From Dacryopinax spathularia (taxonomy: Eukaryota; Basidiomycota; Dacrymycetes; Dacrymycetales; Dacrymycetaceae): a stretch of DNA of 64,000 bases. The notes beneath the pieces are model-generated. The model saw only the letters and a program-made list of their open reading frames with translations, had not been told where the DNA came from and did not search any database. The stretch is taken from assembly GCA_037974965.1 (NCBI GenBank), contig JBBPFI010000006.1, positions 248,001-312,000 of the forward strand, given 5' to 3'. The position numbers and the translations under genes were made by a program. Below, one piece after another: positions 12,140 through 24,100 of this stretch (within the stretch, counting starts at the first letter, position 1; the number at the start of each line of letters is the position of its first letter).

Positions 12140-12894
12140 TCATGACATCGGTACGTCCACGCGATCGGTTCCAGCAAAGACCACATGACCTGCGTCTTCC
12201 CGTGCGAATAATGGGATAGATGCAATTCGACTGGCTCGCCGATGATGTGAATGACGCAGGCCTGCTTTGGGTTTGCTTGCAGTGGTCTTCTTCCGTGTTC
12301 TCTTGCGCTCAGAGGTGGCGGACGCCAACTTGGCTGTGGTCGCCGGGAAGTCGACATTAGCTGGACGGGCTGCTGTCTGTCCCTCCTCCGCAACCTCTGT
12401 TGAGTTGGTATCGCTAGAAGTGGGAGGCGCAGGAAGACTCCGAGCCTCACCGCAGTGCAAGCAGGTGGAGCGGACGCGGTGCTCGTGCATCCCTGAGTCT
12501 ATCGCTACGTCAAAAGATGTTCAAGACTGCCCGATGATGCTTACGATTTATGCTCCACTGTGCAGTCCGACCAGGCAGAAGCAGCGAACCGCAACCAGGA
12601 CAGAGGGTGCGCTTCACCATCGGATCCCTACAATATCATCAGTTACGATTCTAGAACAGTCTGGCGGACATACAGTTTCGTCACGGTCTTGAGAGAGACC
12701 TCACTCATGTCTCTCGTGTAGTGCCTGGAAAGCTCGGCCAGAGAGATGGTACTTTCCGACGTGGAACCACTTTGGAGCGCAGCGGCATTGACCAAATACG
12801 CGCTTGCCTGGTAAAGGAAATTCATCCTCTGCAATGCCTCACGGTTCTGTATACCGGCAGGATTCGGACCGACGGGCTGGTCTTTCTTGGCCAT
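12140..12894 (-). CDS. RPR2: RNase P/MRP-type subunit, Rpr2/Rpp21 family
   Basis: Rpr2/Rpp21 proteins are zinc-binding subunits of nuclear RNase P, which removes 5' leaders from tRNA precursors. Exons on the minus strand are 12894-12674, 12627-12545 and 12504-12140 (222 residues). The N-terminal helices include NREALQRMNFLYQAS and ELSRHYTRDMSEVS, typical of the family. Zinc ligands are seen as LCPGCG and, after the second intron, CLHCG, giving the expected four cysteines. The last about 80 residues are a basic Ser/Thr/Lys-rich extension. Alternative: the related MRP subunit Snm1; the helical N-terminus fits Rpr2 better. The promoter region is shared with the divergent ERI1-like gene, about 490 bp away. 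Confidence 0.82.
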
Positions 12895-13382
12895 TTCGGA
12901 TGTGATGGAAAGTTCGAAGCAACAGCAACTTCAAGCCCGGTGCGTGCGCAGAAAGACTCGGCACGCAACCAAGCAAAACAAGAAGCGAGGCGCGGGAGCA
13001 ATCACAGGTGCCCTGGAATTTGACTTACATGCCGATCACGCCGACCCCGCACTCCCGGCACTCCGCGGAAGTCCCCGCATTCGCATTGCCTATGTCATTC
13101 GGCGTCTCCGCGCCGATGCGGACGACCATATTCAGTCAGTGCCGCATTCCGCTGCGGCACGGGGTGCATAAATATCAGTCAGACCTCATGCGGGCCGGCC
13201 AAAGTAATCGCCATCTTCGACCGCCATAATCTTCGAGCTCAGCTGTACATATGAAGCCCGCAAGAACGCATCAATAACACCCGAGGAACCCAGACCCCTC
13301 ACTCAGCGACTTCTACCTACACTCATTGGCACAACAACTGCTTGCTATACCCCATCTTATACCATTGTAACAACACACAATC
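12895..13382. other. Divergent promoter region between RPR2 and the ERI1-like gene
   Basis: This region separates two start codons pointing away from each other. A weak A/T-rich element (cataaatatcag, about 13,167) could serve the plus-strand gene. Nothing else is evident. Confidence 0.4.
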
Positions 13383-14027
13383 ATGCCTCCTCGACAGTAT
13401 CGTCGGCCACCGCTGAAGTACTTCCTCATCCTCGACTTCGAGGCGACATGCGCCTCTCCTCGCCCTTCGAACTTCACGCAAGAGATCATCGAATTTCCGT
13501 GCCTCGTCTACTCGCTGGAGCAGGAGTACACCACCACCATGTTCCACGAGTACGTCAAGCCGATGCTCTTCCCTCGCCTGACAGAGTTCTGTACACAGCT
13601 CACCGGGATATCGCAAGCGACCGTCGATAGCGCGTCAACCTTTCCGTCTGTCTGGAAAAGGTTCCACGAGTTTCTGGCTGATCTCTGCCTGAACGACCCG
13701 CCGGAGTCCTTCATCTTCGTGACCTGCGGCGACTGGGACTTGCGCACGATGCTTCCCCTTCAGCTGGAAGTGTCTGGGCTGGAGTTTCCGAATAGGCAAA
13801 ATGGCTACAATGGCGTGGACTTCACTAGCTGGATCAACATCAAGAAGGCTTTTGCCGACTTCTACGAGGCAGATGCCCCCGGTGGTCTTCTGGAGATGCT
13901 TCACGTACTGGGCATGCAGCTGGAAGGACGCCATCACTCGGGCATCGATGACTGCAGGAACATCAGCAGGATTGTTGAACAGATGAGGAGGGACGGTTGG
14001 AGACCGGAGGGCGTTCCGGGATCTTGA
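13383..14027 (+). CDS. ERI1-like DEDDh 3'-5' exoribonuclease
   Basis: This intronless gene encodes 214 residues belonging to the ERI1/3'hExo branch of DEDDh exonucleases, which trim 3' ends of small RNAs, histone mRNA or 5.8S rRNA. All catalytic motifs are visible: ILDFEATC (D18, E20), CGDWDLRTML (around D117-D119) and HHSGIDDCRN (H185, D190). The protein is essentially the bare nuclease domain; no SAP domain precedes it. The start is the first ATG of the frame and sits just before the conserved core. In fungi such enzymes have been linked to negative regulation of RNA interference and to 5.8S processing; which applies here is unknown. Confidence 0.87.
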   Translation: MPPRQYRRPPLKYFLILDFEATCASPRPSNFTQEIIEFPCLVYSLEQEYTTTMFHEYVKPMLFPRLTEFCTQLTGISQATVDSASTFPSVWKRFHEFLADLCLNDPPESFIFVTCGDWDLRTMLPLQLEVSGLEFPNRQNGYNGVDFTSWINIKKAFADFYEADAPGGLLEMLHVLGMQLEGRHHSGIDDCRNISRIVEQMRRDGWRPEGVPGS

Positions 14028-14424
14028 GGGTTCGGCGAGCGAGGTAAGCTTTCAGTTATACCGGCACACACGACTTTCGGTTGTAGTATATACTACGCAT
14101 ATTCTGTATTCCTCAAGTCCCTACCCTTGTACCGATATGTTTGTAACTCTATGTAACTTAGTTGTATGAGTTGCCCATCCGTGTGATGGTGCGGGTTTTG
14201 AGGGACAGAGCACTTATGTGAGGGTAGGTCGCGTCAACGAAGGCGCATACAGTCGCCTTCACCGGGTGTAACCCCAACACCCGCATATATACGCCCTGCT
14301 CGGCGCGGAACAACGTCACGCGTTCAAGTTCATACTATATCTCATTCATCTCTTGCATAACGGCATTGTACAATTGTAGTCATCGATACACGAAACGGCA
14401 GGCAACTCATCGAAGGCGACTCGC
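14028..14424. other. Convergent 3' region between the ERI1-like gene and HSP12
   Basis: This holds the two 3' ends. A TATA-like catatatac element at about 14,283 on the plus strand has no gene downstream of it. No RNA gene was recognised. Confidence 0.4.
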
Positions 14425-14723
14425 TTATTTGCCGAAGACCTTGTCGGTGACGGACTGGAGGGTGGACTTGTTCTGCTGTTGAAGAGTCAGACGCGTGAAC
14501 GACAGAGAAAAAGGAGAGGCACGTACGTCACCCTCAGCCTTGGCAGCAACGTTGTCGGCCTTGCCCGAGATGGCGTCACCGAAGTGCTCAGTGGTGGACT
14601 TCTCAGAGTCGGGCTGGGCAAGCAGTCAGAGTCGGTTTGTAGACCGTTAATAGCTGGCTATATGCGCACCTTCACAGCAGCCGAGATCTTGTCAGAGATG
14701 GGCTCGCGACCGGCGTCAGACAT
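14425..14723 (-). CDS. HSP12: HSP9/HSP12-family small stress protein
   Basis: The family comprises small, very hydrophilic, largely disordered membrane-associated proteins induced by heat, osmotic stress and stationary phase. Exons on the minus strand are 14723-14670, 14613-14527 and 14475-14425 (63 residues). The start MSDAGREPISDKIS and the repeated PDSEKSTTEHFGD / NKSTLQSVTDKVFGK pattern are diagnostic. The protein is shorter than yeast Hsp12 (109 residues) and nearer in size to the shorter basidiomycete forms. The last intron ends in CAGCAG, so a tandem (NAGNAG) acceptor could add or drop one glutamine. A TATA box and stress-type AGGGG elements lie upstream. Confidence 0.85.
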
Positions 14724-14803
14724 GATGATAGCTTTGGTTTGGTTGGTTAGTTTGGGTGGTTGGTGGTTCGGATGAGTTGGCTTGTCCCTTAACCCGCCTT
14801 CGA

Positions 14804-14916
14804 AGGGGACCTTATATACGTGCCAGCCGCCTTCCAGGCTGCGCTCCGATGCGCGACTCCGAGAGAGGTTGCCATGACGCGAACACGACCCGGATCAGCG
14901 AGATGACGAGCAGGGG
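14804..14916 (-). promoter_or_regulatory. Promoter of the HSP12 gene: TATA box and two AGGGG (STRE-type) elements
   Basis: On the gene strand a TATATAAG box lies at 14,812-14,818, about 90 bp before the ATG. AGGGG pentamers (stress response elements in yeast) are at 14,804-14,808 and 14,912-14,916. The first lies between TATA and start, so only the second is in a typical upstream position. Stress control is inferred from the family. Confidence 0.45.
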
Positions 14917-16544
14917 ACGTCATTAGCTCGCGATGCCAAGGTGGTGGGGCTTAGGGGTTCGATGGGCCGAGAGCGCGTCTGCCGCATTAGGAAAGACAGA
15001 CGTGGAGAACCCGGCTGAAGCCCCGGCTATCGCCAGGCCCACCTGGGACAACAGCCGTAAGATGGCGCGATCGAGCAACCTTAGTTGCAACACGGGAAGG
15101 AGGCGTCCAACGTAGGGGGCGAGGAGGAAGGCCGAGCCAAGGGACGATGATGTCATCGGCCCCATACCAGACCACGTACTTAGTGGCAGTGTCGTTCGAG
15201 GTCCCCTTTCTGGTTGTCAGTGATGGCGTTTCTCAGGCCAAACGCACGTCCCCTACTGGATGGACGGTAGATATTGTTCAGCAGGGTCGCGTGAGCCAGG
15301 AGAGTGCCCATTCTCCGGGAGAACCATCGCTCCTTCGGGCAAAGCAGGACCGGATCTCATTCGATGCGGTTTGTATGAACATGGTGCGATGATGTGGTCA
15401 CCGGATGGGCCGGGAAAGGACTTAGAATAACACCATGCGGGGTTGCAGTTAGGTATAGAGCCGCGTTGCGACACTGTAGCTTGGTACCGCAACTCTGAGG
15501 TGAAAACGGTATGCTTCGATAGGCTAAGCTTCAGTGTGACAAGACAGGGAAAGTGTACACCTTGCGGAGGCCATTGTCACGTGAGCAAGGTTCTGACGAG
15601 TCCTCGGGGTGGCCGCGCTACACTCGTCCACCGAATGGTGTAACAGTGCGAATAGGATGACGCGTAGCAGGACTGTTGTTCGCAGTTGCGGCCACCATCA
15701 CGCCAACTTGCGCCGCGAATTTGTCCAGCGTTCTGATACTCCGTCGCCAGCCCACTCTATCGGAGTTTTAGGAGTAAAACTAACTGCCAGATAGCAGTCG
15801 GAGCGCGATAACCGAGACGAGGGCAACACACTCTTGAGTTTCATGTAGTTCTTGCGGAAGCGGCATTTCCTTGAGCAGCCATCCGTAGTGGGAAAGCAGG
15901 TGGTTCCATCTGAGATCGAAACAACCTACCGGCTGGAATAGTAATCACACCGGAATAGTCGCGCTCCAGAGACTATGCCATAAAGCGTCCTTAAAGGTGC
16001 CTGAGATCATTCATAGCCTCGGCAAGCATGACTCCTGGAAGAAAGGAAGGCAGGTGCAGCAGAGCGTCGTCCTTGGCACGTCTCCGTCCACTCACCGCGA
16101 CCAAAACGCCCGCGACGGCCGTTGTCCAGATAGAGAACGGGGGAACATAAGGCCTACATATCCCTTGAAGCGCAAGTCTCGTCCACAACGAATCATTGGC
16201 AATTGGAGATATAGAAAACCTCAGTAGGATTCCATGCGCGAGACACAGGCAACCAGTTCCTGGGCGGAATAAGGGTGGCGTAGATAGCATCAGAAGGATT
16301 CAAGTCCTTTGATAGACATTACGTGCGATGATACGCAGACATCCATGGTGTATAGTCAGGCTATCTCTGCTCCAATTTGAAGCCAGCAACCCCGAGATAG
16401 TGACTTCCTTGCCTTTGTCAGACATTCAAGACAGCGACCGAAGACGTAAGCTCTGGTGGAGCGGAAGTAATTTCTGCAATTGCCTCCTGACCCCCGCGTC
16501 GAGCTGGCAAAGCGCTGATATTCCAACTGAGCCTAGCAACGTCG

Positions 16545-16562
16545 AGCATAGCATAGCATAGC
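16545..16562 (+). repeat. Pentanucleotide microsatellite (gcata)n
   Basis: About 3.5 perfect copies of gcata run from 16,545. It is short and probably of no function. Confidence 0.8.
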
Positions 16563-17141
16563 AAAAAGTAATCTGAAGCAGAAGAACTCATTGTTGATGG
16601 GTTGAGCGTGAGATGAAATGCGGTGAGAGAGCAGTGCAAAGGCTGGGAAAGGATAGCGGGAACAGATTTGGTCGCGTGGCGGGAGCTTGCCGAGACCCGC
16701 TGGGGGCTGTCGTCCTCGTCTGCTGGTCGACCTCCTCCTCACCGTCCATTAAGCTGAGGCCATTACTCTCCGAAGATATCATTCTTAATCTTCAACAACG
16801 ACTCCGGACAACTCAACTTGGAAACAACAATTACTGTTGGTGGAATGTCCTGCTGATAAAGTGAGGATTATTCTCAAAAGTAATATTGGCTTCCACGAAT
16901 TCGAGTATAGTAACGGCACCTCTGCGCGCAACCGCTGCTGTTACTCCTCGCGTCTGGTCAGGCCGCCGCCCGTCCTGTCTCGTCACGCTTCCCCCAACTC
17001 CGCCCTCATGCTGGTTATCCCTCGACCCGAACCGCCTCGTCCTCCTCCCAGTTCTGTTAATACTATCCTACAAGAAAGAGCAACCCAATCTACCCGCGAA
17101 TTACACTGTCATCGAGAAGAGCAAGCCCAGCAAGCCGTTTC

Positions 17142-19892
17142 ATGTACTACAACGCCCCTCCGTCGCCCGGACCCGGGCAGCAGCCCTGGACGCGCAATCA
17201 CCACCCCGTTCTCGGAGGTGTGGGGATGCCAGGAGCACCAGGATCTATCGGCGTCGTCCCACCGACCCCGTCTCCTGGAACAGGCTTCATCGGCATGCAA
17301 GGTCCTGGAATGCAGCCGTACGGCCAGCCTCCGCCTCAATCCTCCCTCCACCACGGTCACCACCCTCACCAGCACCAACACTCCCTCCCTCACCATCAGC
17401 ACCATGCGTCGCTCAGCCAGCAACCGCCGTGGGGCAGTCCGACGACTCAGCACAACATGCCGGGAAGCGTCGGAGTCGGAATGGGTATGCCAGGAGGGGC
17501 GGGAGGCGCAGGAGGAGGGATGGCGGGCATGGGTGGCCAGACGCAGATGAGGCCGCAGTCGCCAGGGGAGCTGACCAAGAACTGGCAAGAACAGCTCAAA
17601 GTCGCTCACGTACGTCCACATTACCGTCACGTCCATATCGTGTACTAACCGTCGCGCTTGATTGCTTCCGCATACCGTGCCGTCTTGCATATTCAGATGT
17701 GTCGAATCGCCAATGCTCCTCATCACCGCGCGCGCCAGTCCGCTTTCACCCAGCGGGCTGTCGCCAAATCTGCCATCCCCATCACCGACCCGAATGCACC
17801 CCGACCTCCCTCCACCAACGGTCTCAATCCATTCCCTTCCTCCTCCTCCGGCCAAGGCTCCGCCCTCACCAACGGCGCCAGCGGTCATCATCAACACAAC
17901 AGTTCCATCTCCTCCTTGGCCTCCGTCGATCCTAATGGCAAGCCCAACCATCCGTCTGGAACGGTTGCACCTGTTGCGGGTCACGCGCCTCAGCTGCAGC
18001 CCGTCAACGGCGTCAATGGCGTAGCACTGAAGGACAATGCGGAAGGTCCACCAGCACCGCCGAAGCAGGAAGACAACAATCCTTGGACAACGCTCGACAT
18101 GGGCGGCATGCAGTTGAAGTCCATCTCCGCCCGCCTGTATACGTTCACATACCTCAAGACATTGTACTTGAACCACAACCGCCTCACCACTCTGCCGCCT
18201 GCGATTGGAGCATTGAAGCAGCTTGTTCATCTTGATTTGACCGCCAATCAGCTGCATACTCTGCCTCCCGAGATCGGTCAGCTCACCTCGCTGAAGGAGC
18301 TCTTGCTTTTCGACAATAACCTCACTTCGTTACCGGATGAGATGGGCACATTGCATCAGCTGGAGTTCCTCGGCATCGATGGCAACCCGCTTCCTGCGGA
18401 GATCCGACAGACGCTACAGAAGGACGGGTCTTCAGCGGTAATCGCCATGCTGCGGGATTCGGCACCTGTCCCGCCCCCGCCCGCGGAGCGGCCATGGCGA
18501 GACCTCATGCTGCCGGGCGATGCTGTCGATGGCGAGTCCTTCACCGTGGTCAACTACAACATTCTTTGCGAGCGGTACGCCCCACAGTCACTCTACGGTT
18601 ATACTCCGTCTTGGGCTCTGCGGTGGGAGTATCGACGGCAATTGGTGCTGGACGAGATCACCTCGCTCAACGCAGAGTTGGTGTGCTTGCAGGAGGTGGA
18701 TGTGCAAACGTTTGAGGATTTCCTCTTCCCGAAGCTTACGGATCTTGGATACGACGGCTTCCTTTGGCCGAAGAGCCGTGCAAGAACGATGGCTAAGGAA
18801 GATGCACGTCGAGTCGACGGATGCGCGATCTTCTACCGCCGCGACATGTTCCAGCTCATCGAGAAGCAGCTCTTGGACTTCCAAGCTATCGCCGTCCAGC
18901 GCCCAGACTTCAAGAAGACGGACGACCTGTTCACGCGTATGCTTACGAAGGACCACATCGGCGTTGTCGCCTTACTCGAGAACCGCAAGACTGGTTCGCG
19001 TCTCGTCCTGGCGAACTGCCACTTGCATTGGGATCCTGAGTTGCGCGACGTGAAGCTGGTCCAGACAGCCTTGCTCATGGATGAAGTGGACAAGATCGCC
19101 GACAGGTTCGCCAAGCTACCGCCAAGAATCAACGTGATTCCCGAAGCTGTACCCTTGCCGAAGGGGACGCCCAGTCCTGGTCCCGAGGGCGAGACCGCTT
19201 CCACTGCCAGCGCGTCCGAGAAGATCAACGGCGTGGATGGGACCGAGGCGGATCCTACAGAGCCCTCTCCCGACACTTCTGCAGCTTCCTTGCCATCTCC
19301 CGTCAAGAAGTATCTCACCCTTCCTGGTGGACTCAAGGGAATGGCAATGGGTCCTTCTTACTCGGACGGCTCGAAGATCCCGACCATCATCTGTGGAGAC
19401 TTCAACAGTATCCCAGATTCGGGTGTCTATGAGTTCCTTGCGAACGGCTCGGTCCCGCCAGACCATCCCGACTTCATGACCTACGAGTATGGCAACTTCA
19501 CCTCCAAGGGTCCCAAGCATCGCGTCAAGCTGCGCTCCGCTTACGCCGATATCCCTCAGCTGAACATGACAAACTACACGCCGAGCTTCGAGGGGGTTAT
19601 CGACTACATCTGGTACTCGACGGAGACGCTGGCCGTCAGGAGCGTGTTGGGAGAGGTGGACCCTGGTTATTTGGCGAAGTCGGTTGGGTTCCCTAATGCT
19701 CACTTCCCATCCGAGTGCGTCCTCCTCGCTTCCCTCTCTGCGTGCTTCGCTGACAACATTCATAGCCACCTTTGCATAGCCGCTGAGTTCCGCCTTAGAG
19801 CACCCGCCACTTCAAGTTCTGCGTCTAAGGCCAAGCCGGCCTTCTTCCCCAATGGCAAGGCCCACACGATCCGTGCACGAGAACAAGACTGA
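17142..19892 (+). CDS. CCR4: CCR4, catalytic deadenylase subunit of CCR4-NOT
   Basis: CCR4 shortens poly(A) tails of mRNA in the cytoplasm. Exons are 17142-17609, 17697-19714 and 19766-19892 (870 residues). Residues 1-290 are low-complexity, rich in Gly, Pro, His and Ser. Leucine-rich repeats (about 296-390) bind the NOT scaffold. The endonuclease/exonuclease/phosphatase domain (about 435-860) carries all the expected motifs: VVNYNILCERYA, LVCLQEVD (catalytic Glu), HLHWDPELRDVK, ICGDFNS and YTPSFEGVIDYIW. The last intron must be removed to form the catalytic HFPSDH motif; its 51-nt length is a multiple of three, so retention would not shift the frame but would break the active site. A Ser/Pro-rich insert (about residues 640-695) interrupts the catalytic domain. 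The 3' flank is strikingly T-rich. Confidence 0.93.
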
Positions 19893-20267
19893 GCTGCGCC
19901 GTGACATTCATTTTTGTGCTTTGTCTTTTCCTTAGCATGATCCCAATCGATGTACCAGTGTGTGTCGTGTGTGTTGTCTGTCTAAGTAACGTGCTTTTCA
20001 CTTTCAATTTCATTTTGTTCTCTTTTTCTTCGCACGTCGCGTGGATTATGCGCTCAGTCTCGTTTTGTGGCTTGATCTTATCTCGTTACTGCTTCTTCTT
20101 TCTTTGTGACCTTGTCTTAAACGTAGTACATACGTATATTTTGCAAATAACCACTTCTCCTTTGACCGTCATTTGCGATTACGAAAGTGTAAGATACGAA
20201 AGTGCTCAGCCCATGCATATTGGAAAGAAAAAGAGAAATGCAGCAAATTAGATCGTGCCCTTAGCGC
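19893..20267. other. T-rich 3' flank of CCR4
   Basis: This stretch is pyrimidine-rich on the plus strand (many tttc and tttt runs) and is probably the 3' UTR and end-formation region shared with the convergent zinc-finger gene. No gene is seen. Confidence 0.45.
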
Positions 20268-21170
20268 TTAAGCCCGTCCCTCAGCACCTCGCCCCTTCCC
20301 CGCTTTTCGGCCCTTTGCTGCCTTCTGCACCTTCGGGCGGCCGCGCGTCTTGAAACATCTGTTCAACTTCAAATGAAGCATGATACCATCCCTCCGAGTA
20401 AACACATGGCCGCAAATATCGCAAATGAATTTGCTATCGAAGTGGTGCACGGATCGACCATGTCGGAGAGCATCCCCTCTGCGGGTGAATGTCCGGTCAC
20501 AAGAACCACCTTTCGCAACGGTGGGACAAGGATAGCGTCTTCCGATTGAAACGAATGCCTCATCGTCGAGGGTATTGTGGCGAGACGGCGCATCGAGATA
20601 GGCCCCTCCTGGCCAATTGCCTGCTTGATCAGAGAAGGGCGACTATGAAAGCTGTCAGCAGGGTACGTTAGAATTCAGCTCAGAAGTGCATACACCGGAC
20701 AGTTCCTCCTCAGCAGTCGACCCCGTCGGATGCTCGCGCTCTGGCCTCCTCAGGCTTTCCCATCCGTCATCTACGCCATCTCCCAATCCTTCGTGGTCTG
20801 GCGTCGATTGATCGCGACGCTCCTGGAAGTCGAAGTAAGGAAAAGATGCTGAAGAGAGGACGAGCTAGCTCACCGGCGATTGGAGCAGCGAAGGGTCGAT
20901 CGCTGTAACAGAACTTGTAGGAGAAGTCGGTTGTTGGCTCAACCTGCGCTGAGGACCAAAGGATACTTTGAGGACGTCGTACGGCACGAAACGGTACATC
21001 TGAAATTGTCGATTTAACGAGGGTTGAATTTCTCTGATACGTCGCTTTACGCTTCGTGTTATACCGGAGGGGGGGTTACGCGCCTGGTCGTGGATCGTGG
21101 GCGGCAGAGTTGTGAGGCGCTCGCTCGTTAGCCCTTGGCCCGCGAGTGCGCCTCGCCGCGTGAGAACCAT
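20268..21170 (-). CDS. C2H2 zinc-finger protein (probable transcription factor)
   Basis: Exons on the minus strand are 21170-20874, 20822-20696 and 20620-20268, giving 258 residues in one frame. Two zinc fingers lie near the C-terminus. The first is YPCPTVAKGGSC...RGDALRHGRSVH (about residues 171-201). The second is FICDICGHVFTRRDGIMLHL followed by a terminal Cys, a C2HC variant. The end is a Lys/Arg/Gly-rich basic tail that could act as a nuclear signal or DNA contact. The N-terminal half is disordered and unlike anything I know. The fingers with a shared TRR(G/D) helix pattern are common in Agaricomycete regulators. DNA target and role are unknown. Confidence 0.75.
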
Positions 21171-24100
21171 CGAGGATATGTGGCAGATGGCTAATGTGTG
21201 GCGAACCGTAAGTGGTGAGTGGCAAGGTGGGAGAGTTCAGTTGATACGTCAAGGAGCACCACTCAGAGGACGACCTGCAGGCATCTCGAGCGGCGCCCCT
21301 TTGCAAGGGGTTCATCCGCCTAGTAAGCCAGACAGCCGGATCTCCATTGACGTCCCCGCACGACGGGGTGTGGGGAGTATTCTACATGACGACGATCGGG
21401 AGCTCGATGATGGGCTCAGGACGGAATGAGATATATAAGGCGACACTTTCAGCGGCAACGCCAGTCATCCAGGGCTTCGTTGATAATCACAAGCTCAGAT
21501 TACATTAGACCGGGTTTGCTGTGTTAGCTGAAACGTCCAAGAACGAGAAGCCACAGCCAGCCGCTTTGATGAAGAAGAAAGGGATCATTCATCAAGCCAA
21601 ATGATGAGCAAATCAAAGAACGAGAGTGGTCAAAAGTGCGCTATCGTCCAAGTCATCCAGCTGGACGGCAGGAGAAGCGCAAGACCGCGACTGCGCACGG
21701 AAGAAAATGGAAGACGGCCATCCCGTCCGCCGTCTCCGCTCCCGATCTCGGCCTTTTCAGATGCGGGGAAGAGGCTTCTGCGAGCAGAAGCGAGATAACC
21801 CGGGAATTTCAGCCGGTGCAAGGCAGCAGAAAAGCCGCAAAAGCGTGCCAAGCGGTCGGTACCCTTTTTTCACCACCCCGTCTTCCGGGACGCCGAGGAT
21901 CGCGGAAGATGAAAGAACGTTCCTTTGGACGCCGCTCTCCTTACGCGTTGATTTGGGGCGGGTTCTCGCCTTTGGAGGCGCTCTATCCCACGATTAAACC
22001 GGTCGTGCTCAATTTTCAACTCATCGCGGTTGTCTCGGGCCGGATGCTGTCCGGTTCTCCCGACTATTCCAGCCGTGGTTACCCAGGACGCTGTTCGGCT
22101 TTCCCACTGCCTTGGAATATTGCCAACCGATCGGACGGATCCGACGAAATTCTGCGTGCCTACCAATATCCACAGGCTTGGACCAGCTGTCGATCCAGAA
22201 CATAGCGTGAAGAAGCCAAGAAGCGGTAGTTGCATCATGTGCTCTTACGTACCAAACGCGTGTTATGGCCGTCCCGGCCGCCCTCGTCCGATCGGTCCCA
22301 TGAACAACCCGAAAGTGCCGCCAGCAGTTAGGAGAGGCAAGCCGGCTCGGCGAGAAGTTTCTTAAGGACCACCGTCATGATGAGGAACGCCATTGCCACT
22401 GTGGAGCACGGTCACCTCAACAGTCGATTTCGGCCGGCTTATGTGCGTCGAAACCTTTTTTTATAGCAACTACGTGTGCATGAACTTCGAGCATTCACAA
22501 ACACTTCCTATACTATCGCGAGGGGATAAGTGCTCCTGAGATATAGTCGAGTCGAAGCGCAGGCGATTGTTCTAGGGCTGCCGACATTCTGAGGCGCTGC
22601 TGAACATTCCTACATGCTCTGATCAGCCGATAAAATCTGTTGTCCAAGGAGATCCCTCCCTGTAAACAGCTGTTCGGATTCCGAATCGGTGTTCCGGCGC
22701 TGTTCGCCATCAACTGTAGCTGTAGAACTGCTCCCGGACGGAGTCCAAGTAATTGAATGACGCGTTTTCTACGTCGGTGCCCCACCGCCCATAATCTCTT
22801 TCATCTCACCAACCGCGTCTTCAAGAGGCGGCAAATTAGCTTGCCTCTTGAGTGCGACTAGTGCAGACAACCGTTGTGCTTATGAGAGAGTGGAGTCGGC
22901 GGTAAGTCCGAGGACCTGCCGCAATTCTGACAAGGCCCCTGGCGATTGCGCTGGTGCTCCTCTCCTAGGCGCATCTCATCCCCCGGTTCCAAAGCAACGC
23001 GCCCTTTATTCAAGTCTGTCCAATGGAAGATGAATTTCGCACCTATTTGAGGATGACCAGCAAGAAAACTGTGGCGAAGAAGCCCGTCATGAACTCCCAA
23101 CCAGCCAGGAGTAGTGACGGAGCTTACAAAGGGCTGTTCGTTATCCCACCCGGTGTTGGTGTGCAACAAGCTTAGTCAAGTGAGGAGTTGATCTCTCGGC
23201 TTCCCGATGAACTCTATGTGCCACCGGAGAAGTCCCCGCGGCTATCCGCGCGCCGTCACGTAGGGGCAACACCTTTGACGAAAAGCAAGTTCCACCTTCA
23301 ACCACGCTAAGAGCCCTCTAGATGAGTACTGTCAAGCAAAAGACCCGGCCTCATTTCCGTCGGCCACTCAACATCCTAGGACGTCGCCAAGCCCCGAGGA
23401 CCATTATCCCGACGATTGTGGCCAAACGACGGAAAACGCGCCGTACGTCCGCGGCCTTCCGGGACTTACCTAATCCCTGCTTGACCTCCTTCCAAATATC
23501 GGGCTGAGGAAGTCCGACAGGTCCGTACTTTGCTTACAGCTACACTGTTATAGTAGCCGCGGATAGGACTAAAGATGAGGCTGATGGAGGTTTGTCTAAG
23601 CTTGTTCATGACTGTCTTACTCGCGGACGATTTCGCATTTCGGGCAATTCGCATGTCTTCCGAAGGAGTGCTCGGGGTCCTTACCATCTGTCTCCGGGGA
23701 CTGCTCCCGCTGATGTAAATCGCACATGGTCTGGGCAAATTGATAACGCCCGCGGCCCTCGCCCACTAAAGTGACGTAGGGGTCTTCAGACCCCTGGACG
23801 TGCTTTGATCCCGCTTGGGTTTGGGTTCGTCCGAGCTGACCGTGTGAGAGCGTGGAACGATTCTGAGGGACGGTCTGGTTCGACCGGGAAGGGGGTAGGG
23901 GCTCGGACGGCGGGAGTGCTCGCCCGGGTTTGTCCTGCGGGTTGTTGTAGGGGGGTAGGTACCGCCGATGATGGCCATTCGTCGCAGGTTTTGTTGGTTG
24001 CTGGTGCGGCGGATGGGGATGGTGTAGGGTTAGGGGACGGGCACGGGGAAGCAGACTTCGATTGCCCAGCCACGAAACCGAAGCAGGCGGGTTGCACAGG

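Larger units (their letters stand above)
14724..17141. other. Long intergenic region between HSP12 and CCR4
   Basis: About 2.4 kb lies between the divergent starts of HSP12 and CCR4. I find no convincing gene: short frames on both strands lack family similarity and lack neighbouring exons in phase. A 5-bp microsatellite (about 16,545) is listed separately. The last few hundred bases are probably the CCR4 promoter and leader. Confidence 0.5.

Noticed and set aside
14280-14340. TATA-like element on the plus strand near the 3' end of the HSP12 gene
   Set aside because: No coding region follows it on that strand; kept only as a remark because an antisense transcript cannot be judged from sequence.
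17109-18257. A 382-codon open frame antisense to CCR4
   Set aside because: It lies over the low-complexity N-terminus and LRRs of CCR4, crosses a CCR4 intron, and its composition is only the reverse of those repeats.
21636-22205. A 189-codon open frame in the large gap
   Set aside because: Overlaps equally open frames on the other strand, has no recognisable motif and no exons in phase around it.
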